A stretch of DNA of 64,000 nucleotides from Cystobacter fuscus (GTDB lineage Bacteria > Myxococcota > Myxococcia > Myxococcales > Myxococcaceae). Below are positions 45,353 through 54,310 of this stretch, in pieces. Under the pieces are notes generated by a model. The model was not told where the DNA came from. It searched no databases and was given only the letters and a program-made list of their open reading frames with translations. The stretch lies in NCBI RefSeq assembly GCF_002305875.1, contig NZ_CP022098.1:5022001-5086000 (forward strand), in the 5' to 3' direction. Position numbers and translations under genes: made by a program. The stretch's first letter is position 1; each line of letters begins with the position of its first letter.

Positions 45353-46819
45353 TCACGTGCCGATCTTGCTGACATCGATGCCCAGGCTGCCGGTCGCCAC
45401 TTCGGGGAGCTCGTTCTTGAGCTGAATCGTCGGGGCCTTGTCCTTCTTGAGCTTCTCGTTGCCGGCCCACGCGGCCTCGAAGAGCTGGTTCTCGGCGGCG
45501 ATCTGCCTCTGGTACTGCCCGCGCTCCTCCAGGGTCGGCGCCCTGGAGTAGTCGCGGACCTTCTGGCTGTAGTTCGGATTGGTCTTCCGGTTGCGCAGAT
45601 CGCGGATCGGGTCCAGTGCTTCCACGGTGTCGACGCTGACGCCCGCCCGGATCCGTCCTCCGGGACCAAACGCCCCGCCGAGATCCAACACCGTGCTGGC
45701 GACCCCTCGATTCACGCCACCCCCCGCGTTGAAGACGTAACCCACGCCTCCCAACTTCGCGATCGTGAAGTCTCCCTGGAAGGGTCCAACCTTGAGCGAG
45801 GTACCGACACCCGCTTGAACGCCCGCGATGTTGGCGTTCGTGACCTTGGCCATATAGGTCCCTTGATTCCTGTCAGCGACGACCGAGGCCTCGGCGGCGG
45901 CGGAGGCGCTCGCCTGCGCGAAGGCATGCGCGCCCACGTCGAGGTGCCTGCCGAACTTGTGATTGACCGCCGCGCTGGCGTTGAAGAGGCCGGTGGACAC
46001 CTCGAGCTTGGCATGTGCGGCGAGGGCCTCCTGGCCCTTCTTCGTGCTCGCCCTGAGCTCGGCTTCCCCTCCCATCTTGGCGAAGGGCCCCTCGACGCCC
46101 GCCTTCCAATCGGTCTTGCCGTACTTGCCCTCGTGGCGGTTCTCCGTCCGCGCCGCGGCGGCGGTGTACGCCAGCTCGCCAGCGGCCTCCAGGGCGAGCT
46201 GACCGTCCCGCTTTTCGTTGACGTACGCGTAGCCCTTCTTGCGCTCGTTCAACACCACGTTGTTGTAGCCGGGGTCGCCCTTGGCGCCCTTGAATTTGTG
46301 GATATACGACTGCCTCTCGACGCCATACTCGGCCTTGGTGTTCGCCGCGCCGTTGTACGAGTCCGGGCTGACCCCAAGCCGCTCTGTCAGGTCAGACCTG
46401 TAGCTCGCGGGGACGGAAGGGTCCACGCTGCTGCTGTTGAGGGAGAGGCCGCCGTGGCCGAGCTCCGTCGCCTTGACCACGGCCCCAGCGATTTCGCCGT
46501 TCACCCTGACGTCCGGGAAGTTGTTGGACGCCATCACCTGGGGTGAGTTGACCTGGTGCGCACCTGGCGCCAGCCCCTCGTCGCGACGCTTCAGCCGATG
46601 CTTCTCATGGGGCAACTCCGCCTTCGTGTTCTCGTGATGGTGGCGGATGGGGGCCGTGCTCGAGGCATTGTTGCCGGCGTCCAGGCTGCGCGCCCCCTCA
46701 TGCGCCGGCGCGTCCGGGTGGTGGGGCCTGGTCGGCGTCGCGTTCGTCCGGACCGCCGCCCGCGCCCGGGCCATCATCGAGGACAGACCCTGCCGGTTAC
46801 CAATGTTGTTGCCGGGCAT
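45353..46819 (-). CDS. Large unknown protein with Ala/Gly-rich core, effector-like
   Basis: The protein has 488 residues. I do not recognise it. The N-terminal 100 residues are polar, basic and probably disordered, rich in His/Arg/Pro. Residues about 190-385 are rich in Ala, Gly and Val with repeated short beta/helix units (AELRASTKKGQEALAAHAKLEVSTGLFNAS and similar). The last 90 residues are charged. There is no signal peptide or membrane helix. AGGAG stands 7 bases before the ATG. The disordered start plus structured core, together with a neighbouring TPR protein, is the layout of many secreted effectors with a chaperone, but nothing shows secretion directly. Confidence 0.6.
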   Translation of the reverse strand: MPGNNIGNRQGLSSMMARARAAVRTNATPTRPHHPDAPAHEGARSLDAGNNASSTAPIRHHHENTKAELPHEKHRLKRRDEGLAPGAHQVNSPQVMASNNFPDVRVNGEIAGAVVKATELGHGGLSLNSSSVDPSVPASYRSDLTERLGVSPDSYNGAANTKAEYGVERQSYIHKFKGAKGDPGYNNVVLNERKKGYAYVNEKRDGQLALEAAGELAYTAAAARTENRHEGKYGKTDWKAGVEGPFAKMGGEAELRASTKKGQEALAAHAKLEVSTGLFNASAAVNHKFGRHLDVGAHAFAQASASAAAEASVVADRNQGTYMAKVTNANIAGVQAGVGTSLKVGPFQGDFTIAKLGGVGYVFNAGGGVNRGVASTVLDLGGAFGPGGRIRAGVSVDTVEALDPIRDLRNRKTNPNYSQKVRDYSRAPTLEERGQYQRQIAAENQLFEAAWAGNEKLKKDKAPTIQLKNELPEVATGSLGIDVSKIGT

Positions 46820-47248
46820 GACTTGACTCCTATGGTCGGGGGCGCGGAAGCCGGTTCGAGGCGAAGCGAGGATTAAAGATTATCGTACATGGCCTCCAGA
46901 ATGTTTCCTGATGGCGACAAAAACAAAATGTCTGTTTTCCGGTTTTTGCCTGATAACGCAGTAGGCCAAAGGTGTATTTTCCACAATTGACCGAGGGGGG
47001 CACGCGGCGAAGAGGCCTTGCGACACCTTGCGGCATCACCGCTGGTTCAAGGGCATTCGTTCGCGATCCACTCCGTGTGAGTGATGGGCCACGCGGAGTC
47101 CCTGCGGGTTCACGGCGAGCGCGAATGCCCCGAACACGGCTGTTCGAGCCCAGTGAGGTTACAGGAGGGGGTATTCACCTCCACCGTCGCGAAGAGCACC
47201 GCCCCGATGCCGATGAAGGCGCGGGTCCGACCCGTGACCCCGAGCTGC
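46820..47248. other. Intergenic stretch with AT-rich island
   Basis: 429 bases without a supportable gene. Positions 46872-46990 are strikingly AT-rich for this genome (runs such as ACAAAAACAAAATG and GTGTATTTTCC) and probably contain the promoter of the unknown gene on the minus strand; GATAAT on the minus strand near 46879-46884 could be its -10 box, but no good -35 was found. The remainder looks like ordinary GC-rich spacer or decayed sequence. Confidence 0.4.
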
Positions 47249-47611
47249 TCAGAAGGGCATGCGCTGGGACAGCCTCGCGGTCACCTCTTGAGACAGCTCT
47301 GGTGACAGCCGTGCCATCTCCATGTCCTCGAGCGACACGTCCTCGAACCGGCCCGCCACCGACACCCCCGCGTTGTTGACGAGCAGGTGCACGTGCCCGT
47401 GCGCGGCGAGCACCTCCTCGGGCAGGGCGAGCATGCGGGGGCGATCGGCGACATTGGCGACGTGAAGAGAGACTTTTCGATTGGGGAGGGCCAGCTCGGC
47501 GCGGACGCGCTCCAGCGCCTCTCCATTGATGTCCACGAGCGCGAGGTGACACTTGCCAATACCGCTGGCCGCGCCTGTCACCACGGCAGTGCGATCCACG
47601 AGAGTATTCAT
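47249..47611 (-). pseudogene. Truncated short-chain dehydrogenase with in-frame deletions
   Basis: 120 codons remain of a gene normally of about 260-280. It starts well (NTLVDRTAVVTGAASGIG), then jumps after GK to CHLALVDINGEALERV, losing the end of helix 1 and strand 2. It continues through LLVNNAGVSVAGRFEDVSLEDME and jumps again to ARLSPELSQEVTARLSQRMPF, the usual C-terminal end. The catalytic Ser and YxxxK region is gone, so no oxidoreductase activity is possible. The frame stays open, which is unusual for a dead gene. Confidence 0.75.
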
Positions 47612-47642
47612 GGAAAGATTGTAATCCTGCTCAGGTTGGGTC

Positions 47643-47681
47643 TCAAAAGCAAACCGCGCTCCCTGGCTGCTGGGAGCGCGG
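47643..47681 (-). terminator. Rho-independent terminator after the SDR at 47737-48498
   Basis: A perfect 10-base stem, CCGCGCTCCC (47654-47663) with GGGAGCGCGG (47672-47681) and an 8-base loop, is followed on the minus strand by TTTGCTTTTG. It lies 55 bases past the SDR stop codon and before the truncated SDR, so transcription of the latter would need its own promoter. Confidence 0.85.
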
Positions 47682-47736
47682 CTCGTGGTGGCGGGCCCAC
47701 TCACCCGCGCATGCAAGGCATTGGCACGTTGGAGGA

Positions 47737-48498
47737 CTAGCGCGCGACGACTCCTCCATCCACCGGGAGCGCGGCGCCCGTGATGAAGGAGGCCGCGCCC
47801 GAGCACAGCCACACCAGGGCCTCGGCGATCTCCTCCGGGTCCGCCATGCGGCCCACCGGCTCATCCGCGATCAGCGCCTGCTCTATCTGCGGATTCTTGC
47901 TGGTGGTGTCCGTGATCATGGGCGTACGGACGAGCCCGGGACACACCGCGTTGATGCGGATGTTCGCCTTCGCGTACTCCAACGCGGCCGTCTTCGTGAG
48001 ACCCACGACGCCGTGCTTGGCGGCCGTGTACGCCGGCGCCATCGGGAAGCCCACCAGTCCCGCCACCGAGGCGGTGTTGGCGATGCTACCTCCCCCCTGC
48101 TTCAGCATCTGCTGGATCTCCTGCTTCATACACAGCCACACCCCCGTGAGGTTGGTGGCGATGATCCGATCCCAGGCCTCCTCGGGATAGTCCCCGGTGG
48201 GGCCCATGACCCCGGAGATGCCCGCGTTGTTCACGGCGCAGTCCAGCCGCCCGAACGCCTCCACCGTGCCGCGAATGAGTGCCTCCACCTCGCTGGACTT
48301 CGAGACGTCACAGCGGATGAAGCGCGCCTCGCCCCCCTTCTTCCGGATGGCCGCCACGGTCTCCTCTGCTCCGGGGACGTTGACGTCGGAGACGATGACC
48401 CGTGCCCCCTCGCGTGCGAACAGCAGCGCCGTCGCGCGACCGATGCCAGAGCCGGAACCCGTCACGAGCGCTGCCTTGCCTTCCAATCTCCCGTTCAT
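47737..48498 (-). CDS. Short-chain dehydrogenase/reductase (classical, 253 aa)
   Basis: Motifs: TGSGSGIG near 14, NNAG near 92, ANTASVAG with catalytic Ser, YTAAKHG with catalytic Tyr and Lys, and CPGLVRTPM. It is the usual length for the FabG-like group. The Asp after strand 2 (VIVSDVNVPG) suggests NAD rather than NADP preference. ATG 48498 is preferred to the upstream frame because the family starts at this distance from the Rossmann motif. Substrate unknown. Confidence 0.88.
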   Translation of the reverse strand: MNGRLEGKAALVTGSGSGIGRATALLFAREGARVIVSDVNVPGAEETVAAIRKKGGEARFIRCDVSKSSEVEALIRGTVEAFGRLDCAVNNAGISGVMGPTGDYPEEAWDRIIATNLTGVWLCMKQEIQQMLKQGGGSIANTASVAGLVGFPMAPAYTAAKHGVVGLTKTAALEYAKANIRINAVCPGLVRTPMITDTTSKNPQIEQALIADEPVGRMADPEEIAEALVWLCSGAASFITGAALPVDGGVVAR

Positions 48499-48667
48499 GG
48501 AACTCCCCCTGCGCTCGGACACTGGGGCTCCAGGCCGAGCCCGCGCATGGTGGCAAAGAGGTTGACCTCGCACCAGCGCGATGCTCCGTGGGGGCTACGT
48601 GACGGGGACGGCCGCACCTGCCTGCGCTGGACCCGCCGGCAGCGCGTCCGCGCGAAATCGTGGACGG

Positions 48668-48898
48668 TCAGGACTCTTCGCTCGCGGAGGCGGTCTTTCC
48701 CGTCCGCTTCCAGTACTCGAGCACCGGCAGGCCTCCGACCCCCCAGTTCTCGTGCTCGACCTCGTCGATGACGACGAAGGTCGCCGAGGGCGCCTTGTCG
48801 ATCACATCCCGCAGGACATTGCTCATGCCCTCGATGATCCGGGCCTTCTGTTCCGGAGTCGCGCTGCCCTTGGTGAACTTGACGTTGATGTAAGGCAT
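48668..48898 (-). CDS. 4-oxalocrotonate tautomerase family protein
   Basis: The protein has 76 residues. It begins MPYINVKFTKG; Pro2 becomes the catalytic N-terminal Pro after Met removal. The rest (TPEQKARIIEGMSNVLRDVI, VVIDEVEHENWGVGG) fits the small tautomerase group, which forms hexamers. It lies 24 bases after the SDR at 48923-49663 on the same strand, so the two may act on one keto/enol compound. Confidence 0.88.
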   Translation of the reverse strand: MPYINVKFTKGSATPEQKARIIEGMSNVLRDVIDKAPSATFVVIDEVEHENWGVGGLPVLEYWKRTGKTASASEES

Positions 48899-48922
48899 GG
48901 AAGTTCTCCTCTTCGTGCTGGG

Positions 48923-49663
48923 TTACCAGTGACCGGCATGCTGACCGCCGTCGACGTGCAGGGTCTCTCCGGTGACGAAGCTCGCGTCCTCGAGATAGAG
49001 AACGGCCTGGACGATCTCGTCGATCGTCCCCATGCGGCCCAGCGGATGGAGCCTGGCGAGCGCCGCGTGGGTCTCGGGGGCGTGCATCGGCGTCTGGATG
49101 ATGCCGGGCGAGACCGCGTTCGCGCGGATGCCCCGTGGCGCGTATTCGATCGCGAGGCTGCGGGTGGCCGCATCGATGCCGCCCTTGGTCAGCGAGGCGA
49201 GCACCGAGGGAACGCCGGCGAGCGGCTGATCCACCAGCGAAGTGGTCAAGCTCACCACGTGGCCACCATGGCCCTGCTCCAGGAATCGCGCGATCGCGGC
49301 CTGGGTGACGTAGAAGAAGCCCGCGACGTTGACGCCGAGCTTCTTGGTGAAGTCCTCGGCCGTGTAGTCGGTGAAGGGTTTGGCGATGAAGATGCCGGCA
49401 TTGTTGACCAGGCTGTCGACGCGTCCGAACTTCTCGACGGCCGCGGCGACGAGCTTCCTGGCGGTCCGCGCGTCACCGACGTCCCCCTCCACCGTCAGGA
49501 TCTGCGGATCATCACCGAAGGTGCCGGGCTTGATCGAACGCGAGTTGGCGACGACGCGCCAACCCTTTTCACGATAGCCCCTGACGAGGCTGGCACCGAT
49601 GCCCTGCGAGGCACCGGTAATGATGACGACTTTGTTTGTATTGCTCGGGGTCTGGAGGGGCAT
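48923..49663 (-). CDS. Short-chain dehydrogenase/reductase lacking the usual catalytic Tyr
   Basis: The protein has 246 residues. TGASQGIG near 16, NNAGIF near 88 and a C-terminal GETLHVDGG are normal. The segment that should read YxxxK is ASLTK, with Ala in place of Tyr. This variant seems shared by a recognisable SDR subgroup (LTKGG..AATRSLAIEYAPRGIR), so it is probably not damage. The protein may be a reductase with another proton donor, or a non-catalytic binder. It leads a two-gene operon with the tautomerase. Confidence 0.85.
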   Translation of the reverse strand: MPLQTPSNTNKVVIITGASQGIGASLVRGYREKGWRVVANSRSIKPGTFGDDPQILTVEGDVGDARTARKLVAAAVEKFGRVDSLVNNAGIFIAKPFTDYTAEDFTKKLGVNVAGFFYVTQAAIARFLEQGHGGHVVSLTTSLVDQPLAGVPSVLASLTKGGIDAATRSLAIEYAPRGIRANAVSPGIIQTPMHAPETHAALARLHPLGRMGTIDEIVQAVLYLEDASFVTGETLHVDGGQHAGHW

Positions 49664-49819
49664 GTCGGTTCTCCGTGGGACGCGTTGACAGGAAGTGATC
49701 TAGTTTCCTGCCCCCCACGGAAAAACGCACGCCACCCTGAAGTCAGTCTTTCGATTCGCGCAAGAATCTCGGAGGCAATGGCTCGGAGGGCGCGCCAGCC
49801 CGCGTGCGGAGGCCTGCGT

Positions 49820-51553
49820 TCAGTCCACCTGAACGATCAGATCGCTGAACGACTGAGTGGAGGATGACGTGTCCTTGCACTCCGTCCCGCCGATCAGGTG
49901 CGAGCCCATGTCGAACAGGATTCGCACGTACTTGCTGGCGGGGGACGGAATCACCGTTTCCGGTGCGGAGTTCGAGGGCGCGCTCAGGTCCATCACCTTC
50001 ACCGGAGCACTGCCCGCGACGCCGCTCCACCGCCAGAGCGCGAAGGGCCCGCTGCTCTCGTCAGAGGGCCCGCTGAGCAGCAGCATCGCCTGGTGGGCCT
50101 CGGACCACGCCATGCCCCGGATGCCCTGGCCTCCCAGGTTCACGAGGATGGCCTGACCGAACCGGGCCGTGGCACCCGTCACCACCGCGTCGGGATTGGT
50201 CAGCGTGACCATCACCGCGCTCGTGCCGGAGCGTGGATTGCGGAAGCCCAGCACCAGCTCCCCGGTGGGAAGTGCCGCCAGCCCCTCGATGTTGGTGCCA
50301 TTCACCTTCGGAGCGAGCTCCGGCACCGTGGCCTCCGACAGCCGCGAGCGCTCCTTGAGCAGCGAGATGACCGAGGTGTTGGGGACGGTCCAGTTGGATG
50401 CCTCCAGCATGTCCCGCAGCAGGTTCGACGACGTCCCCGCGACCTGCAACGAGGCGGTGGGGGCCGTGCCCGAGACGTCGAGGGCGAAGAACTTGTAGCG
50501 CGACGTCTCGAGCTTCCCGTCCTTGTTCCGCGCATGGGAGGTGGTCACGTAGACGCGGTTGCCCACGCGCGCGGCGTCCTCGAAGTCCGCCTCGTCCGAG
50601 GACGAGAGACCCAGCGCGCTGCTCAGTTCCTTGCTCTGGACCGCGGTGGTGCCCGAGCCCTGGGAGAAGACGCGCGCGGTCTGGGACTCGTCGTTGAAGT
50701 TCAGGAAGTGGGTGGAGTCGAGCCACACCCCGCCCGAGCCGTCGCAGGTGCCCTTGTACGTCCCCGCGACCGGGGCCCCTCCGTCCGTGCCACCGTCGGA
50801 GCCGCTCCCTCCATTCGTTCCTCCATCCCCGCTGGACACCTCCCAGGACACCGTCAGCTTCGGGCGGGCGCTCTTGGTCGAGTACTCGCTCGAGCGGATC
50901 TCCAGCCGGTTGTCGTTGTCCTTGTTGGCGAGGATGACCCCGTGGTTGCTGGACGGGGTGGCCACCCACCTGCGCACCACCTCGAGCCCTTGCTCGTTCA
51001 GCGTCACGGTGTAGGTCCCCGTGGCGGAGGCCCTGATGGCGCCCAGCGAGGTGGTGTTCCGGTCACCTGCTCCATCCGCGCCATTCGACGTCCAGTCCTG
51101 GCTGGAGTCCGCCTGCTCCCACGTGACCTGGCTCTCGTTCCAATCGCGCGTCAGCTCGTAGAAGTCGTAGCTCTGATCCGCCTTGTCGGACACCGTCACG
51201 ACGATGGAGGCCGAGCGGATGACGGCATTCGCCGGGATGCTGGAGACATCCCAGCGCAGCAGGATGTAGTTCTCGTTACCGCTGCCAGCGGGAGTGTCAC
51301 CGCTCGCCGAGAGGCTGGTGGCCGAGCCGTGGTTGGCGTTGGCGTCTTCCTCCTCGATCATCGTGTCGCGGGTCCCCGCGTAGCTCGACGAGGGAGACAC
51401 CCCGTCCTGGAACGACGTGCTCGTCAGCCCCTGGGAGAGGGAGGGGAACTCCGTCTCCGCGCCGCTTTCGTCGAACCGCTCGGAGCCGCACCCCGCGGCC
51501 ACCAGGAAACACATCGCCAACGCACCACTGACTGGAAGCTTCCATCCACGCAT
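49820..51553 (-). CDS. DNRLRE-domain lipoprotein with DUF3616-like propeller
   Basis: The protein has 577 residues. The lipoprotein signal ends at a Cys near 22 (CFLVAAGC). A DNRLRE-type beta-sandwich follows (about 45-240; SYDFYELTRDWNESQVTW and NKDNDNRLEIRSSEY). A Gly/Ser/Asp-rich linker comes next (about 245-265), and then a beta-propeller-like region (about 270-575) like DUF3616. GAGGGA lies 7 bases before the ATG. Probably a cell-surface adhesion or carbohydrate-associated protein; the role is unknown. Confidence 0.75.
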   Translation of the reverse strand: MRGWKLPVSGALAMCFLVAAGCGSERFDESGAETEFPSLSQGLTSTSFQDGVSPSSSYAGTRDTMIEEEDANANHGSATSLSASGDTPAGSGNENYILLRWDVSSIPANAVIRSASIVVTVSDKADQSYDFYELTRDWNESQVTWEQADSSQDWTSNGADGAGDRNTTSLGAIRASATGTYTVTLNEQGLEVVRRWVATPSSNHGVILANKDNDNRLEIRSSEYSTKSARPKLTVSWEVSSGDGGTNGGSGSDGGTDGGAPVAGTYKGTCDGSGGVWLDSTHFLNFNDESQTARVFSQGSGTTAVQSKELSSALGLSSSDEADFEDAARVGNRVYVTTSHARNKDGKLETSRYKFFALDVSGTAPTASLQVAGTSSNLLRDMLEASNWTVPNTSVISLLKERSRLSEATVPELAPKVNGTNIEGLAALPTGELVLGFRNPRSGTSAVMVTLTNPDAVVTGATARFGQAILVNLGGQGIRGMAWSEAHQAMLLLSGPSDESSGPFALWRWSGVAGSAPVKVMDLSAPSNSAPETVIPSPASKYVRILFDMGSHLIGGTECKDTSSSTQSFSDLIVQVD

Positions 51554-51640
51554 GTCGTGTCCCTCGCGTTCTGAGGCGAAAGCGAGGGACGGTGGCCCAT
51601 CCGGCGCATGCGCCATGTGACGTTTCGTCAACAACCCATG

Positions 51641-52570
51641 TCAGTCCTCGGCGGGTGCATCCCCGGCGGCCGCGCCGAACCGCCTCGCGCAGAGGGCGGC
51701 GATCCAATCCATGAAGATCCGCACGCGCGGTGGCACCTTCCGCTGGTAGGGGTGCAACAGTGAGAGCGGTAGGGGCGGCGGGCGGGCGTTCGCGAGCACT
51801 TCGCGCAATTGTCCGTTCGCCATGTGGGTCTTGAGGCGATAGGCCGGCACCTGGATGAGCCCGAAGTGCGCCAGGCACCCGGAGATGTACGCCTCCGAGT
51901 CCATCACCGTCAGGACGCCGTTCATCGTCACCTGTTTCAGCTCGCCGCGCACGACGAAGTCCAGCGGGTAGGGCTTGCCGGTGGAGGCCTCCACGTAGTT
52001 GACGGCCCAGTGCTGTTCCAGGGCCTCGAGCGAGCGGGGCTCGCCCCTCCGGGCCAGGTAGAGGGTGCTCGCGCAGGTGGCTTGTGGCATCGGCACCAGC
52101 CGCCGCACGACCAGGTGCGGCGTATCCACGACACCGGCACGCAATGCGCAGTCCACGCCCTCCCGCGTGAGGTCGACGGCGCGATCCCCGGTGCCGACCT
52201 CCACGTCGATCCGTGGATAGCGCTCGTGGAAGTCGGGCAGCGCCGGGATGACGACGTGCGCCGCCATTCCCGCGACCATGTGGATCCGCACCTTGCCCCG
52301 TAGCTTGCCCGCGCCCTGCGCCAGCTCCGCCTCCGCGTCCTCCACCTCCGCGAGGACGCGTGTACAGCGCTGGTAGTAGAGCTGTCCCTCGGGGGTGGCG
52401 CTCACCTCGCGCGTCGTGCGGTGCAGCAGCCGGGCGCCGAGCCTGGACTCCAGTTGCTGCACCGCGAGCGTGACGGTCGCGCGCGGCAACCCCAGGTCCG
52501 TCGCCGCCTTCGTGAAGCTGCCCAACTCGACGATGCGCGTGAAGACGCGCATCGCATCGAAACGGTCCAT
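51641..52570 (-). CDS. LysR-family transcriptional regulator
   Basis: The protein has 309 residues. The winged helix (MDRFDAMRVFTRIVELGSFTKAATDLGLPRATVTLAVQQLE) is followed by a periplasmic-binding-like effector domain; the GVDCALRAGVVDTPHLV region is typical of the CrgA/AaeR-like group. LysR genes commonly regulate a divergent neighbour, but here both neighbours run the same way, so its target is unclear. Confidence 0.9.
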   Translation of the reverse strand: MDRFDAMRVFTRIVELGSFTKAATDLGLPRATVTLAVQQLESRLGARLLHRTTREVSATPEGQLYYQRCTRVLAEVEDAEAELAQGAGKLRGKVRIHMVAGMAAHVVIPALPDFHERYPRIDVEVGTGDRAVDLTREGVDCALRAGVVDTPHLVVRRLVPMPQATCASTLYLARRGEPRSLEALEQHWAVNYVEASTGKPYPLDFVVRGELKQVTMNGVLTVMDSEAYISGCLAHFGLIQVPAYRLKTHMANGQLREVLANARPPPLPLSLLHPYQRKVPPRVRIFMDWIAALCARRFGAAAGDAPAED

Positions 52571-52613
52571 TCACCTCGCCCTTCGCTTCAAATGCCCCGT
52601 CATCCCGCGTCCA

Positions 52614-54242
52614 TCAATCGCAGTGCTGGACGTCCTCGGTAACGGTGCCGTTACGCGTGGAGATGGAGCGGTCGTAGCAGTCGCCGCGCTCCCCGGTCAG
52701 CCGATAGCGATGGGTGGAGGTGCCCACCGCGTTGCGCTGCGCGCGCGGTACTCCATAGTTGTAGGCGGCCTCGCCGGTATAGAGATCGCTCAGCTTCCGG
52801 TGCTCCAGCGTGAGCGGCCACCGGGTGGTGCGCGCGTCCTCCTCATCGTGCAGGGAGATGGTCGTGGTGAGCCGGTTCTCCGGCGACAGGCCGATGCGTC
52901 CATCGAGCGTGAAGAGCTTGTCGGAGCGGCTCACGATGGGGATGAGGCCGCGGTCGAAGACCGTGACGGTGCTGGAGTCGCTCCAGGTCGCGGTGAGCGC
53001 ATCGGGGTTCTCCTGGTCTCCCATCCAGCGGTGCAGGCTCTCGTTGGACACCGACTGCTCGACGGTCGTCACCACCGGGCCGTGCGAGGTCCACAGGTAG
53101 CCGGAGACGCGCAGGCGATGGCTGCCCCGCGTGTCCAGTTGGTTCCAGCCGTCCACCAGCGCGTGCGTCGAGTCGTTGGTCTGCGCGCCGAGCCAATGCT
53201 CGGTCAGCTCGCCGGTGACCCGCTTGCTCCGCGGGTCGCGCCAGACGAACACGTGGGTGGGCAGGTCCCAGCCCGGGCGGCCCTCGGGAACACCCAGCAC
53301 CCGCACCGCGAGCTGGTGCGGCTGGCCGTCGGTCAGCCGTCCGACGAACGGGGTCAGGTCATAGCGGATGGGGCGGATGTCGAAGGCGCGCGGCGCCGGC
53401 AGCACGTACCACAGGAAGGGGTTGGACCAGCCGCCCGTGTAGACATGCGGGAAGGGCATGGCGATACCAGCCACCTTGCCATCCACCTCGATCTGCACCT
53501 CGCGGTACGGGCCCGAGTCGGCGGGGCAGGAGTACGGCACGACGGGAGGCACGGTGAAGTACCAGAACTCCTCGCAGCCTCCGCCCGAGCCGGTCGCGTA
53601 CACCTCGGCGACGAGCCGCTCGGTGTTGGCGGGCACCGTCACCTCTCCCACGAGCGCGCTGCCCTCGCGGCGCGGGTTGGTCAGGGGCAGCACGTCGCTC
53701 GCGGTGTCGGCCGGCTTGTAGCGGCCCTTCGCCTGGTAGAAGGTCAGGTACACCTGCACGTCCAGCACGCCGGTGTAGGTCTCGTTGACCACGTTGCCAA
53801 TCAACATCCAGATGGACTGGGGCCGGGAGAGCAGCGGGGCGTAGGCGGTGACGTCCTTCTCCACCGACCAGGCGATGCCGTCCCGGGAGGGCTCGGGTGT
53901 GGACGTCTTGAAGATGGTGACCCCGCCCACCTCCAGGTGCCCGAGCCGGTCGTACTGGACGCCCTGGACCTTGCCTTCCATGCGCAGCACCACCTTGTTC
54001 CAGGGCCCGGGGCAGTCCGCGGGCGGCGTGAAGGTGCTGGTGTAGGGGGTGAAGTCATCGAACTTCTCGTCGACGATCTTCACCGTGCACGAGGTCGTCG
54101 CGGGCTTCTCCACCGCGGGGGCCGCGGTGCGGGGGTCATCCCAATCGGTGCCGAACTCGGGGGGCGGCTCGGCGGCTCGGGCGGGCGTCATCGCTCCGAG
54201 CGCGAGGCCCGTTGCCATGAGGAGGGCGGGGAGACGATTCAT
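52614..54242 (-). CDS. Peptide-N-glycosidase A-like amidase, secreted
   Basis: The protein has 542 residues with a signal peptide (LLMATGLALGAMTPARA). VVLRMEGKVQGVQYDRLGHL, VTIFKTSTPEPSRDGIAWSV and EKDVTAYAPLL are the hallmark segments of the PNGase A family (plant PNGase A, bacterial PNGase H+). These enzymes remove N-linked glycans from glycoproteins, including core-fucosylated ones. In a predator it could strip fungal or other eukaryotic glycoproteins. It is a single gene, and no glycan transporter lies beside it. Confidence 0.85.
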   Translation of the reverse strand: MNRLPALLMATGLALGAMTPARAAEPPPEFGTDWDDPRTAAPAVEKPATTSCTVKIVDEKFDDFTPYTSTFTPPADCPGPWNKVVLRMEGKVQGVQYDRLGHLEVGGVTIFKTSTPEPSRDGIAWSVEKDVTAYAPLLSRPQSIWMLIGNVVNETYTGVLDVQVYLTFYQAKGRYKPADTASDVLPLTNPRREGSALVGEVTVPANTERLVAEVYATGSGGGCEEFWYFTVPPVVPYSCPADSGPYREVQIEVDGKVAGIAMPFPHVYTGGWSNPFLWYVLPAPRAFDIRPIRYDLTPFVGRLTDGQPHQLAVRVLGVPEGRPGWDLPTHVFVWRDPRSKRVTGELTEHWLGAQTNDSTHALVDGWNQLDTRGSHRLRVSGYLWTSHGPVVTTVEQSVSNESLHRWMGDQENPDALTATWSDSSTVTVFDRGLIPIVSRSDKLFTLDGRIGLSPENRLTTTISLHDEEDARTTRWPLTLEHRKLSDLYTGEAAYNYGVPRAQRNAVGTSTHRYRLTGERGDCYDRSISTRNGTVTEDVQHCD

Positions 54243-54310
54243 GGTGTTCTCCAGGAAGGCATGGAAAGCCTGGAGAGAGTAGGACTCATGGGCGCCGGGG
54301 GCAACGACAC

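Noticed and set aside
47081-47305. Small plus-strand open frame of 74 codons
   Set aside because: No SD, no recognisable composition, and it overlaps the end of the truncated SDR on the other strand.
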